DNA of 64,000 nt. Origin: CAYVQE01 sp964633205. Lineage in GTDB: Bacteria > Myxococcota > B64-G9. The stretch's first letter is position 1. Each line of letters begins with the position of its first letter. A program made the translations under genes and the position numbers. The DNA lies in assembly GCA_964633205.1 (NCBI GenBank), contig CAZWFN010000010.1, forward strand, positions 1 to 64,000. Direction: 5' to 3'. The notes beneath the pieces are model-generated. The model made no database searches, had not been told where the DNA came from, and saw nothing but the letters and a program-made list of their open reading frames with translations. Below, in pieces: positions 18,497 to 27,555 of the stretch.

Positions 18497-18920
18497 CTAA
18501 CGCCTGCGGGCGGCCTTCTTCTTGGCCGGCTTCTTCTTGGCCGCCTTCTTGGTGGCCTTCTTCTTGGCCGGCTTCTTCTTGGCCGCCTTCTTGGTGGCCT
18601 TCTTCTTGNNNNNNNNNNNNNNNNNNNNNNNNNNNNNNNNNNNNNNNNNNNNNNNNNNNNNNNNNNNNNNNNNNNNNNNNNNNNNNNNNNNNNNNNNNNN
18701 NNNNNNNNGCCGCCTTCTTGGTGGCCTTCTTCTTGGCCGGCTTCTTCTTGGCCGCCTTCTTGGCCGGCTTCTTCTTGGTGGCCTTCTTCTTGGCCGCCTT
18801 CTTGGCCACCTTCTTCTTGGCCGCCTTCTTCTTGGTCACCTTCTTCTTGGTCACCTTCTTCTTGGCCGGCTTCTTCTTGGCCGCCTTCTTGATGGCCGGC
18901 TTCTGCGTTCTACATGCCAT
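18497..18920 (-). CDS. Histone H1-like Lys/Ala-rich protein (split by assembly gap)
   Basis: Starts MACRTQKPAIKKAAKKK, with a GGAGGG site upstream, and is made almost wholly of AKKKPAKKKATKK-type repeats, ending KKAARRR before a TAG. Such proteins (HctB, AlgP and H1-like families) bind DNA non-specifically and compact or regulate the nucleoid. The middle is replaced by 100 N. The two halves are out of frame by one base if the N count is taken literally, so the gap length is a placeholder. True length unknown. Confidence 0.8.
18609..18708. other. Assembly gap of 100 N
   Basis: Exactly 100 unknown bases between near-identical Lys/Ala-coding repeats. This is a scaffold placeholder where short reads could not resolve the repeat. 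Confidence 0.98.
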
Positions 18921-19005
18921 GCTTTCCCTCCTGTCCGTTCGTTTGGCCTTGCCTGTCTTCGTGACGACATTGAAAATCATAACATCACTACCCCGACCTC
19001 GGCAA

Positions 19006-19033
19006 AGAAAAACCCGATGCGCTCGGCATCGGG
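19006..19033 (-). terminator. Terminator of the PBP1A/histidine-kinase operon
   Basis: Minus strand: stem CCCGATGC/GCATCGGG with a 5-base loop, followed by TTTTTCT. It lies 40 bases beyond the kinase stop codon. Confidence 0.85.
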
Positions 19034-19072
19034 TCTGTCGGCGGCGGCCGCGTTTGGCAGCTCGTTTCTCGA

Positions 19073-20785
19073 TCAGTCCTCGGTTATCGGCAAGTCGATC
19101 GATACCGCGGTTCCCTTCCCGGGTTCGGACTCGATCTCGATCCGGCCTTCGTGTTCCTCTACGATCCGCTGGACGATGGCCAGCCCCAAACCAGTGCCGT
19201 CGCGGCGGGTGGTGTAGTACGGGGTGAAGACCCTTTCCAGCACTTCCGGTTCCATCCCGCAGCCATCGTCAGCGATGGTGAGGCGCAGCCAGGGTCCGTT
19301 GCGGTCGACTCTGACTTCCACATGGCCTCCGTCGGCCATCGCTTGCAATGCATTGGCCAGCAGGTTCGACAGCACTTGTCCGAACAACTCGCGATCGACC
19401 GCCACCGCCGGCAGCGCCGCCGACATTTCGACATCGATCGCCACGCCTTCACGCCGGTTGCGATACAAGGCGACCGCCCGTTCGATAATTGGCTCCAGTT
19501 GCTGGGCCTCTGGCGTCGGCTTCGGCAGCCGGGCGAAGTCCGAGAATTCGGTCACCGTCCGCCGCAAGGCGGCCACCTCTTCCAAGATCGCCCGGGTGGA
19601 CTCCTCGAAAATCTCCTCGAAGTCGGTGTGCCGGGTCCAAAAAGCCTTGCGCATGGTCTCGATGGAGACCTGTATCGGCGAAAGTGGATTCTTGATCTCG
19701 TGGGCGATACGCCTGGCGATCTCGCGCCAAGCAGCCACCCGCTCCGCCCGTATCAAGCGTTTTTGGGAATCGTGCAGTTGCTGCACCATACTGTTGAAGC
19801 TCCGCACCAGCTCACCCATCTCGGCCGTATGGACCTCCGCCAGCCGGTGGCTCAGATCACCGGTGGCGACGTGCCGGGCTCCTGCGACCAGTTCCTTCAC
19901 CGGCCGGGTGATCCGGCGCGACAGCAGCAAGCCCAGCAACCAAGAAATCAATACTCCGAATGCCGCCGCTGTCGCGGCGCCGACCAAGATCCCCCGGCGC
20001 ACGGCCTGTAGCCGTTCGCGCGAGAGATCGACCACGAGTTGAAGATCGCCGCCGTTCACCCGGCTGCCCAAGTCCAGCGGCATCCGCTCCCGCAGCCCAT
20101 CGTCGACCGGCGGTAGGGAATGGTCCCCTCTCTTCGCTTCCAGGTGGCCGCCAGCGGCGATCACCCGGTCATCCTCGTCGACAATGGCCACGCTGGCACC
20201 GGACAAGGACTCGAGTTGCCCGACGAAACGTTCGTCGAGCAAGCGGCCGCCGACGACCGCGACCCCGGCCTCCTCGAACCGCCGGACGGCGCCGACCACG
20301 ACAGCCAATTGATCACGGATCAGTCCCTCGCGCGAGATGTGCACGGAGTGAATCCGTGGCGCCGGCTCGACAGCCGTGGCCAACGCGAGCAAATCGGGGT
20401 CTTTCCCTCCGTAGCGGGCCGGCAAATGCCCGCAGGACAATACCCGGCCATGGCGATCGAGTATGGTCAACAGGTCGAGTTCCCAGGCCCGCAACCACTT
20501 GCCCGCCAACGGAATCAGGGAGTGGCGATCGAGCTCGTCGCGCACCATCTGCACCAGGATGCGCTCGATCTCCTCGGTCTCCGCCAGCGCCTGCACCTTG
20601 GCCGCCAATCTCTGGCCCATTCGGTTCAGCTCGTTGCGAAGACCGTCAGCCACACCCTGGAGTCGATCCTGGGCTTCGGATTCGAAACGCGACTCGGCCG
20701 TCGTCCAGGTCAGGGTCAGAATGGTGCCGGCCGGAACCAACGCCACCACCAAAAATGCCAGTGTCAGCCGCGCGCCTAGCCGCAT
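19073..20785 (-). CDS. NtrY-like membrane sensor histidine kinase (orphan)
   Basis: 570 residues. TM1 (about 5-28), an extracytoplasmic sensor of about 230 residues, TM2 (about 265-289), HAMP (about 289-343), then the dimerisation domain with phospho-acceptor His362 in IAHEIKNPLSP. The ATPase domain has N box LLANALQAM, G1 DDGCGM and G2 GTGLGLAI, all intact. It should autophosphorylate in response to a periplasmic signal. No response regulator is nearby. The gene starts 10 bases after the peptide-binding-protein gene, which suggests the two work together. ATG 20785 is chosen because it begins just before TM1 with an AGGAAAG site. Confidence 0.93.
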   Translation of the reverse strand: MRLGARLTLAFLVVALVPAGTILTLTWTTAESRFESEAQDRLQGVADGLRNELNRMGQRLAAKVQALAETEEIERILVQMVRDELDRHSLIPLAGKWLRAWELDLLTILDRHGRVLSCGHLPARYGGKDPDLLALATAVEPAPRIHSVHISREGLIRDQLAVVVGAVRRFEEAGVAVVGGRLLDERFVGQLESLSGASVAIVDEDDRVIAAGGHLEAKRGDHSLPPVDDGLRERMPLDLGSRVNGGDLQLVVDLSRERLQAVRRGILVGAATAAAFGVLISWLLGLLLSRRITRPVKELVAGARHVATGDLSHRLAEVHTAEMGELVRSFNSMVQQLHDSQKRLIRAERVAAWREIARRIAHEIKNPLSPIQVSIETMRKAFWTRHTDFEEIFEESTRAILEEVAALRRTVTEFSDFARLPKPTPEAQQLEPIIERAVALYRNRREGVAIDVEMSAALPAVAVDRELFGQVLSNLLANALQAMADGGHVEVRVDRNGPWLRLTIADDGCGMEPEVLERVFTPYYTTRRDGTGLGLAIVQRIVEEHEGRIEIESEPGKGTAVSIDLPITED

Positions 20786-20795
20786 GGAGGCTTTC

Positions 20796-22328
20796 CTACT
20801 CGGCCAGCCAGGCGGAGGCCAGGACCGCGGCGCCGCTGCGGTCCAGACGCAAGCCGCGCAAGGCGCTGCTGTGGACGATCTCATCCCGGTAGACAAACAG
20901 CGGAAGCCACGGCAACTGGGCCAGCAAGCCACGCGCTCTCTCGCGCACGATGCCATCCCGGTCCTCACCGGCCGGCAAGGCGCCCAACTCGTCCAGCAAG
21001 TCCGCTACGGCCTGCGCTCCCCGGGTCTGCGCCACCACGCTCAACAACTGCAGCTCACCATCGCGGACCAGCGGCATCTGCCGGATCAGCCTGAAATCGA
21101 AATCACCGTCCACCACGCGCTGGAGGTACTCCGCCTCGGCCAGCGGCACCACGAACACCGACACTCCCACCTCGTTCAAATCCATCTGGATGCGGTCGGC
21201 GGCGTCGTGCTCGAGCGGCTGTTCCTTGCGAACGATAAATTCGAGCATCGCCGGCAGCCCCAACTGCTTCAAAGCGATGCCCTTGAAAAACCGACGCGCT
21301 TCGTCCGGATGCGCCGGTGGCCCTTCCGTGCGGGGTCCGGTGGCACCGATGCTCAACAACTCGTCGCTGGCGGCGGCCCGCTCACCCAGCAGGTAGTCCG
21401 CCAGCCGGCGCCGATCGATGGCCCGGTCCAGGGCCCGGCGGAATCCGGCGGGCAGCTCGGCCAGGCGCTCCGGGTTGAGAACCAAAAACACCCTGCTATC
21501 CATGCCGGCGCGGATCGACTCAGCCCCCGTGGGCCGTTCCATCCGAGACGGCCGCACAGCATCCAGCTTGCCCAGATCGAAAGCCAACTGAGCTTCCCGG
21601 GTCGACGGAAAAGAACGCCAGAGCACCTGGTCGACGAAGGGCCGGCCGCGCCAATGCTCGAGAAAAGGCATCAGCCGCCGGTCGGGCCCTTCCGGTTCAG
21701 CCGGCGTCACGAAAGGTCCGGCGCCGGCTCCGAGAGAAGGACCGCGCTTGCGCCGCACGGCGGTCGGCAGCGCTGCCAGGGCGTCGGCGAAACCCGGTAG
21801 CGGATAACGTAGCCGAATCCGCAGGGTCTTGCGGTTGACCCGCTCCAACCCTGTGATCCGGATCCGGTCACCGCGGTGAAAGGCGACCGCTCCCTCCACC
21901 GGTGCCAACAGCCACCAGTGGGGAGCTGGGCTCTCAGCGTGCAAAAGGTTTTCCCAAGACGCGATTACGTCCTCGACGGTCACCTGCGCCCCGTCGTGGA
22001 AGACGGCTTTCGGCCGCAAGTGAATCAGCCAGACTCGTCCACCGTCACCGATCTCCGGTTCTTTCTGCGCCAGGGCCGGCAACAGCGCGCCATCATCCGT
22101 CCTGCGGAACAGGTTCTCGTGGAGCTGCCGGGCGAAGTGCATGTCTTCTTCGGTGCGCACCCGCGCCGGATCGCCGTTGGGCATGCCCAGCAGCAACGGC
22201 CAACGAAGCGTGCCCCCGTAAGGGCGCCTGGAGGCCGCCGGAACATCGGCGGCCGAGGCGATCACCACCAGCCCCAGCGCCGACAACGCGAGCAATCGCG
22301 ACATTCCCCTGCGCAGCAACCCGTTCAT
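20796..22328 (-). CDS. Family-5 extracellular solute-binding protein (oligopeptide-type)
   Basis: 510 residues with a Sec signal (cleavage about ASA-AD); no lipobox, so soluble in the periplasm. SBP_bac_5 hallmarks include YGGTLRWPLLLG near the mature start, ENLFRRTDDGALLPALA and FHDGAQVTVEDVIASW. Family members (DppA, OppA, MppA, NikA) bind peptides, muropeptides or metals for an ABC importer, but no permease or ATPase gene is nearby. It sits 3 bases after the FG-GAP gene and 10 before the kinase, so sensing is a plausible job. Confidence 0.88.
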   Translation of the reverse strand: MNGLLRRGMSRLLALSALGLVVIASAADVPAASRRPYGGTLRWPLLLGMPNGDPARVRTEEDMHFARQLHENLFRRTDDGALLPALAQKEPEIGDGGRVWLIHLRPKAVFHDGAQVTVEDVIASWENLLHAESPAPHWWLLAPVEGAVAFHRGDRIRITGLERVNRKTLRIRLRYPLPGFADALAALPTAVRRKRGPSLGAGAGPFVTPAEPEGPDRRLMPFLEHWRGRPFVDQVLWRSFPSTREAQLAFDLGKLDAVRPSRMERPTGAESIRAGMDSRVFLVLNPERLAELPAGFRRALDRAIDRRRLADYLLGERAAASDELLSIGATGPRTEGPPAHPDEARRFFKGIALKQLGLPAMLEFIVRKEQPLEHDAADRIQMDLNEVGVSVFVVPLAEAEYLQRVVDGDFDFRLIRQMPLVRDGELQLLSVVAQTRGAQAVADLLDELGALPAGEDRDGIVRERARGLLAQLPWLPLFVYRDEIVHSSALRGLRLDRSGAAVLASAWLAE

Positions 22329-22331
22329 CGT

Positions 22332-23738
22332 TCACCGTCCCAATAGGTAGACCCGGCTCGGTCCATTGCGGGATTCGACAGTGGCCACCGCGGCTATCGG
22401 TTTCTCCCCCGCCACCGGTGGCGATCCCGCCACCGCTACGATGCTGCCCACCAGTTGCTGCGTGCGCCAGACCAGTTCCTCCCCGTCGAACACCCGCAGG
22501 CCGTCCGGCTCCCCTGGCCACACGGCTTCCGACAAGACGAACTCGGGCCGCCCATCCAGATCGAGGTCGACCGGGGCCATACCAGCTCCGGCGCCGGTCA
22601 CGCCGGCCGTCACCTGCCACTCGGCATCCAGTCGCTGTAGTCGACCTTCGACGTCGACCGCCAGAGCCATCGGCGGTCCGTCGGGCGGCTGCCAGCAGCG
22701 AACGGTCTGCAGCGGTTTCCCGAGGGCGATGCGTTCGCCCGACGAGGCGTTGATGTCGACCAGTTCCAGATCGGGCCGGTAGCGGTTGGTACCCGCACCG
22801 GCGCGACCGTAGAGAACCGTTGGCCGCCCGGCGAACTGGAGTACGCACAACGGCACCGCTTCCAGCTCTCGAATCGGCACCAGTTTGACACCGGTGAAGC
22901 GCAGCACTTGGCCGTGGCTGTGGTTGAAGTGCTTGTAGAAGATTTCGAACCGGCCGTCTCGGTTGAAGTCCACCACCAGCAGGCTGCCTGTCGGGTCCCG
23001 GGTTCGAGTTCGGGCCGCCGGAAGCTCGGCCAGCGGATAGCGCACCAGCCGCTGCGGACCGCGTTCAGCGATGGCGTAGATTTCGATCGCCGCATCCAGC
23101 AACAACACCAGCTCGGGTCCAGGACGGCCATCCAGATCGCCGAGCCCGACGTCCAGGATGCGCGCGGGAACGGACAACAGCTCGGCGAGATTCCAGCGCC
23201 CCAGGGCCGGCGGTGCCCGGGCCGTGCGCAACAGAACGGCGATCTCGTCGTCGGCCTCCACCGAGGCGAACAGATGATAGCGGCTACCGCGCGGCAGTGG
23301 TTGAGCCAGTCCCTCCCAGAACGAGATCGCGATCGGGGTCAGGTCCGCCGTGGCGTTGAGCCGCTCGCCCTTGAGGCCGACCACCGCCCGCAGCAGCCAG
23401 TCGGCGCCGGACCGCCGGGCGCGCTGCAGCGCCAGTGCCCCTTGGCCGCGTTCGAGATCCAGGGTGCGTTCAACCGCGGTGCCATGCTCCAGCCGGAAGA
23501 CCAGCAAACGCTGCAGCTCCTGGGTCAGGCGCCCTTCGCGGCCCATCAGGTCTTGGTCGCCTTCGACCGCCAGGGCCAAGATCGGCACCTCGGCACCGCG
23601 GGCGCCCAGCTTCTCCGCGACCTGTTTTGCGAGTGCGTCGGCCAATCGTTGCAAGGCGGCCTCGCCGGCAGCGGCGCCGGCCGGGACCAACCACAGCCCC
23701 AGCAACAGCGTTGCCAGCCATGCGTATCCGGACCTCAT
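22332..23738 (-). CDS. Secreted FG-GAP/VCBS-like protein
   Basis: 468 residues with a Sec signal. The N-terminal domain (about 25-180) resembles the alpha/beta domain seen before beta-propellers in outer-membrane-associated proteins. The C-terminal 280 residues are a propeller-like array with calcium-loop phrases VDFNRDGRFEIF and VDLDLDGRPEFVL and a GLGDLDGRPGPELVLL blade. It is probably periplasmic or outer-membrane-attached and binds a protein or glycan. Its start overlaps the PBP1A stop (ATGA). Confidence 0.78.
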   Translation of the reverse strand: MRSGYAWLATLLLGLWLVPAGAAAGEAALQRLADALAKQVAEKLGARGAEVPILALAVEGDQDLMGREGRLTQELQRLLVFRLEHGTAVERTLDLERGQGALALQRARRSGADWLLRAVVGLKGERLNATADLTPIAISFWEGLAQPLPRGSRYHLFASVEADDEIAVLLRTARAPPALGRWNLAELLSVPARILDVGLGDLDGRPGPELVLLLDAAIEIYAIAERGPQRLVRYPLAELPAARTRTRDPTGSLLVVDFNRDGRFEIFYKHFNHSHGQVLRFTGVKLVPIRELEAVPLCVLQFAGRPTVLYGRAGAGTNRYRPDLELVDINASSGERIALGKPLQTVRCWQPPDGPPMALAVDVEGRLQRLDAEWQVTAGVTGAGAGMAPVDLDLDGRPEFVLSEAVWPGEPDGLRVFDGEELVWRTQQLVGSIVAVAGSPPVAGEKPIAAVATVESRNGPSRVYLLGR

Positions 23739-26251
23739 TTGAACATCGCCTCGGGCAGCTGGTTGCTCACCGGCGGCTCCTGGCCCTCGGACGTGAGACC
23801 TCCGGCTCCAGCCGCTTCATCCACTGCGCGGCTGGATACCGCCCGCGGCTCGGTGCCGGCCACGAATACCTCGAACCGGGCGCCCGCCATCTGGGCCGGC
23901 GCCAGCAATCCGTTGTCGGGATCGATCCGGGTGAAAACCACTCCGGGGGGTGCGCTGAACTCCCGCCGCGGTCGTTCGTCGAGCCCGTGCTCCATGAACT
24001 GCAACCAGATCGGCAGGGCCGTCCCAGCTCCGCTGGCCCAACCACGGCCCAACCGCGCGTGGTCGTCGAAGCCCACCCAGACACCGCAGGTCAGGTCCGG
24101 CGCGTAACCGACGAACCAGCCATCCCGTTGTTGATTTGCCGTGCCGGTCTTTCCGGCCAAAGGCCGCTGCAAGCGCAGGGCCCGCCGGCCGGTGCCGGAC
24201 TCGATGACCGACCGCAGCAGCGAAGTAACGACATAGGCGACTGCCGCTGGCAAAGCCTGGCGCTGCTCGGGGGCCGGCCAGTCCAGGGTCTCGCCACCGG
24301 GCCCTTCGACGCTGCGGATGAAAACGGGTGAGACGTAGCGTCCGTGATCGGCAAAGGTGGCGTAGGCGTTGGTCAGCTCCAAGGGGGTCACCTCCGACGA
24401 GCCCAGCGCGAGGCTCAGGTTGGGCCGCAACTCGGAGACGATGCCCAGATCCCGCGCTACCCGGATGATGCGCGCCGGGCCGAGCTGTGAGGCCAGCTTG
24501 ACCGCGATGGTGTTGATCGAGTGGGCCAGGGCATGCCGCACGCTGACCGGACCGACGAACTCGCGTTCGTAGTTGCGCGGCTTCCAGGCGTTGGCGGCGA
24601 CCGCGCGGTAGACTTCCGGCGAGTCCATCAAGACCGAAGCCGGAGTGATCAGCCCCTTGTCCACCGCAGCCGCATAGACCACGGGCTTGAAGGCCGATCC
24701 GGGTTGGCGCTTGCTCTGAACGGCACGAATCAAGGGAGTGCGGCGAAAATCGCTGCCGCCCACCATGGCCACCACCTCTCGGGATTGGGGCTCGATGGCC
24801 ACCAGGGCCCCCTGTACAAGCGGTGGCTGGCTGAGGCGAGCGGAGATCGCGCCCGTTGCGTCTCGTTCGAGCTCTACCTCCACCACGTCACCAGGTGCCA
24901 GGACTTCGGCAACCGAACGCGGCTTGCGCGTCCAGCGCATCGGCGAGAACTCGCGGGCCCATTCAACCGCGGCGCGATCGAGCTCCACCTCGGCCGGGCC
25001 CAGATCCAACACGGCGCGCGCCCCGCGGCCTTCGCCTACGATTCGCGTGACCGGCACCCGGACGCGCACCCGCTGCTGCCACTCGACAGCCTCCGCCCGC
25101 CACGCCGGGGCCTCAACCTCCGCGTCGCCGGCTGACGACTGCAGGCTCCAGGCATCGCCGTCGGCCAGTTCGTCGTCCAGGGCCTTATGCAACCGCTCGA
25201 TCTCGGCCGGGCTCAGCCGACCGAGCGGCCCGCGATAGCCCTGGCGTCGGTCGACCCGGCGCAGACCGTCGGCTACGGCCTGCTGCGCCTTCCGCTGCAG
25301 GTCCAAATCCAGTGCCAGCTCGACCCGCAGGCCGCCCTCGAGCAGGCGCTCGCTGCCCAGTGCCTGTTCGAGCTGGCGCCGGCAATGTTCGGCGTAATAC
25401 GGCGCCAGACTGAAAAAATCGACACCGCGGCCCACCACCGCCAACGGCTCTGCCTTGGCCTTCTCGGCCCGCCCGGCACCGATCATGTCGTTGCGCACCA
25501 TCTGCGACAGCACCCAGTTGCGCCGGCCGCGGGCGCGCTCGGGGTGCGCGACCGGTGAGTAGTTGCCCGGCGACTTGGGCAGAGAAGCCAGCACCGCCGC
25601 CTCGGCCAGTCCCAGCTCAGCGACGTCCTTGTCGAAGTAGAAGCGGCTGGCCTCCTGGATGCCGTAGCGCCCGTGGCCGAAGTAAATCTGGTTCAGGTAG
25701 AGGAACAGGATCTGATCCTTGGTCAGGTTGGACTCCAGCCGGAACGCCAGCAGCAGCTCCCGGATCTTCCGGGTGTAGCTGCGCTCCGGACCGAGCACGA
25801 AGGTCTTGATCACCTGCTGGGTGATGGTGCTGCCACCCTGGACCACCCGGCCCGCTTTGAGGTTGGCCCAAAACGCCCGCAGCAAGCCGGCCAGGTCCAT
25901 TCCCGGATGCTGGTAGAAGTCCGCGTCCTCGGCCGCCAGAAAGGCTTGACGCACCGCCGGTGGGATGCGCTCGAAGGGCACCACCGTCCGGCGTTCCTTG
26001 TACAGATCAGCGACCACCACCCCATTGCGATCGGTCAGGCGGGTCACCTGCGGTGGCTGATACCGGGCCAGATCGTCGAGCGGTGGCAGGGTGCTGCTGA
26101 AATGGAGCAACACTCCGGCGACCACCAGTGCACCCAACAGAACCGACAGGGCCGCAGCCACCAGAACGCGGACGAACCACCGGCGCCACTTGCTGCTGCC
26201 GGGGCCAGTGCGGCTCCGCGAGGTTTTTGGTGCTTTCGGCGCTCTTGGCAT
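23735..26251 (-). CDS. Bifunctional penicillin-binding protein 1A
   Basis: 838 residues: a short cytoplasmic basic tail, one TM (about 25-50), a GT51 glycosyltransferase with catalytic Glu in AAEDADFYQH (Glu108) and GGSTITQQ, an OB-like insert, then the transpeptidase with SAFK (SxxK), SIN (SxN) and KTGTA (KTG). It polymerises lipid II and cross-links the stem peptides on the outer face of the inner membrane. ATG 26251 has a GGAG site. It is first in a four-gene operon with very tight spacing. Confidence 0.95.
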   Translation of the reverse strand: MPRAPKAPKTSRSRTGPGSSKWRRWFVRVLVAAALSVLLGALVVAGVLLHFSSTLPPLDDLARYQPPQVTRLTDRNGVVVADLYKERRTVVPFERIPPAVRQAFLAAEDADFYQHPGMDLAGLLRAFWANLKAGRVVQGGSTITQQVIKTFVLGPERSYTRKIRELLLAFRLESNLTKDQILFLYLNQIYFGHGRYGIQEASRFYFDKDVAELGLAEAAVLASLPKSPGNYSPVAHPERARGRRNWVLSQMVRNDMIGAGRAEKAKAEPLAVVGRGVDFFSLAPYYAEHCRRQLEQALGSERLLEGGLRVELALDLDLQRKAQQAVADGLRRVDRRQGYRGPLGRLSPAEIERLHKALDDELADGDAWSLQSSAGDAEVEAPAWRAEAVEWQQRVRVRVPVTRIVGEGRGARAVLDLGPAEVELDRAAVEWAREFSPMRWTRKPRSVAEVLAPGDVVEVELERDATGAISARLSQPPLVQGALVAIEPQSREVVAMVGGSDFRRTPLIRAVQSKRQPGSAFKPVVYAAAVDKGLITPASVLMDSPEVYRAVAANAWKPRNYEREFVGPVSVRHALAHSINTIAVKLASQLGPARIIRVARDLGIVSELRPNLSLALGSSEVTPLELTNAYATFADHGRYVSPVFIRSVEGPGGETLDWPAPEQRQALPAAVAYVVTSLLRSVIESGTGRRALRLQRPLAGKTGTANQQRDGWFVGYAPDLTCGVWVGFDDHARLGRGWASGAGTALPIWLQFMEHGLDERPRREFSAPPGVVFTRIDPDNGLLAPAQMAGARFEVFVAGTEPRAVSSRAVDEAAGAGGLTSEGQEPPVSNQLPEAMFK

Positions 26252-26416
26252 ATGCGCTCCGCGGGAAATTTTAGCGCCGCAGAATGCGCGGCACAAGTGG
26301 CTCTACGCCGAGGACGGAAAAATGTAGAGTCGCCTCGGCGGCGCGTATCGGGCTGATTCAAGAGCCGCTAGCGCCGCGCCCAGCGGCGTGCAGCCGATGG
26401 GCGCGGCGCCCGACCG

Positions 26417-27313
26417 TCACAGTTCGTCGGCCTCGGGCAGGATGAGATCCTCCGTGTCCTTTCCCGTTGGCTTCTCTTCCGACAAGGGATCGGCCGACTC
26501 GGCCGATTCGCCCGACGCTGCTTCCTCACGTGCCAGCGAACTGGCAGCGTTCCGCTGCGCCACCCGGACCATGCGCTTCAGATTGATGCGGGCGTTGGTG
26601 TAGTCCGCGTCGCGCTCCAAGGCGCTTTCGAATTGGCCGATCGCATCCTGCAGGCGGCCGATGCCCTCGTAGGCCAGGCCCAGGTTGTTCAACATGAACG
26701 CCCGCGACCCGGAACGCTCGGCCAGCGGAGCGAGCACCTCGACCGCGTGTTGGAAGTCCTTGCGGTAGATCAGAGCCAGGCCGAGGTTGTTGCGGTAGAA
26801 CAGGCTGTCCGGCTGCAGCGACAGCGCGCGTTCGAAGCGCTCGATGGCCCGTTCCCAGTGAGAGCGTTCGAGCCAGATGCGGCCCAACAGGTTGTGGGCC
26901 TCGGCGCGCTGGCCGTCGCTCTCCAGCACCCGGTGGCCCAGCTGCTCGGCGCGATCCAACTCGTCCCGCTGCAGCGCCGTGCGGGCCAGCTGCAGCCAGG
27001 ACTCTGCCGATTCGCCATCGTTCCGGGTGGTTACCACGAGCGGATCGGGCGGTGAGCCGTCCGAGCCGAGCGGCCCCCGGCCCGGATCGCCGCGCCGGCT
27101 GGTCACTGCCGGCTGCTCCAGCGCCTGTCGGGGCGGACCACCATCGGGCTCGATCACCGGCTCGATCCGCTGGGGCCGGACGGGAGGCTCGCTCGCCGTT
27201 TCCGGCGCACCCCCCACCCAGTCGCAACCGGCGGCGCTCAGACACACCAACAGCCAGCCAGCAGCCAGCCCTCCGGTCCACAAACCAATTGCCTTGTTGT
27301 CGTCGAAACGCAT
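26417..27313 (-). CDS. TPR-repeat lipoprotein
   Basis: 298 residues. Signal peptide and lipobox (LSAAGC) give a membrane lipoprotein. A Pro/Arg linker precedes at least four TPR units from about residue 95 (AEAHNLLGRIWLERSHWERA, YRNNLGLALIYRKDF, MLNNLGLAYEGIGRL). TPR lipoproteins of this type (PilF/PilW, TadD) assist secretin or pilus assembly. The next operon upstream encodes Tad-pilus parts, so a TadD-like role is possible. The 242-base gap to that operon holds no recognised signal. Confidence 0.82.
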   Translation of the reverse strand: MRFDDNKAIGLWTGGLAAGWLLVCLSAAGCDWVGGAPETASEPPVRPQRIEPVIEPDGGPPRQALEQPAVTSRRGDPGRGPLGSDGSPPDPLVVTTRNDGESAESWLQLARTALQRDELDRAEQLGHRVLESDGQRAEAHNLLGRIWLERSHWERAIERFERALSLQPDSLFYRNNLGLALIYRKDFQHAVEVLAPLAERSGSRAFMLNNLGLAYEGIGRLQDAIGQFESALERDADYTNARINLKRMVRVAQRNAASSLAREEAASGESAESADPLSEEKPTGKDTEDLILPEADEL

Positions 27314-27555
27314 GCTCCGCTCCTTTCCGCACCCTGGTGGGTGCTCTCGCCATTTGCTGTCATAGACTGCGAGGAGCGTGCCAGGCGCGGTCGAGAGCCG
27401 TGGCGGTTCTGGAAGGACTCGAGGAACCATTCGTTGTCAATAGTTTGGGCCTCATGGCGGTCGAGTCGGCCCCGATGCCAGGACTGTCTGACACCGACTC
27501 GAAGGATGCCGGCGTGTCAGGGAAAACACATCGGCCGCGGCAGGGCGTCACCGCG

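Noticed and set aside
18497..18905. Regular repeats that might suggest a CRISPR or minisatellite
   Set aside because: The repeats are contiguous codon repeats without spacers and lie in a Lys/Ala coding frame.
18522..19227. Plus-strand Leu/Phe-rich ORFs opposite the histone-like gene
   Set aside because: They are complements of AAG/GCC repeats, have no ribosome site and span the N gap.
26252..26416. GC-rich inverted repeats between PBP1A and the TPR lipoprotein as a terminator
   Set aside because: Stems are interrupted and no T-run follows on either strand.
27314..27555. TGGCA-like string as a sigma-54 promoter for the TPR lipoprotein
   Set aside because: The TTGC element is missing at the required spacing.
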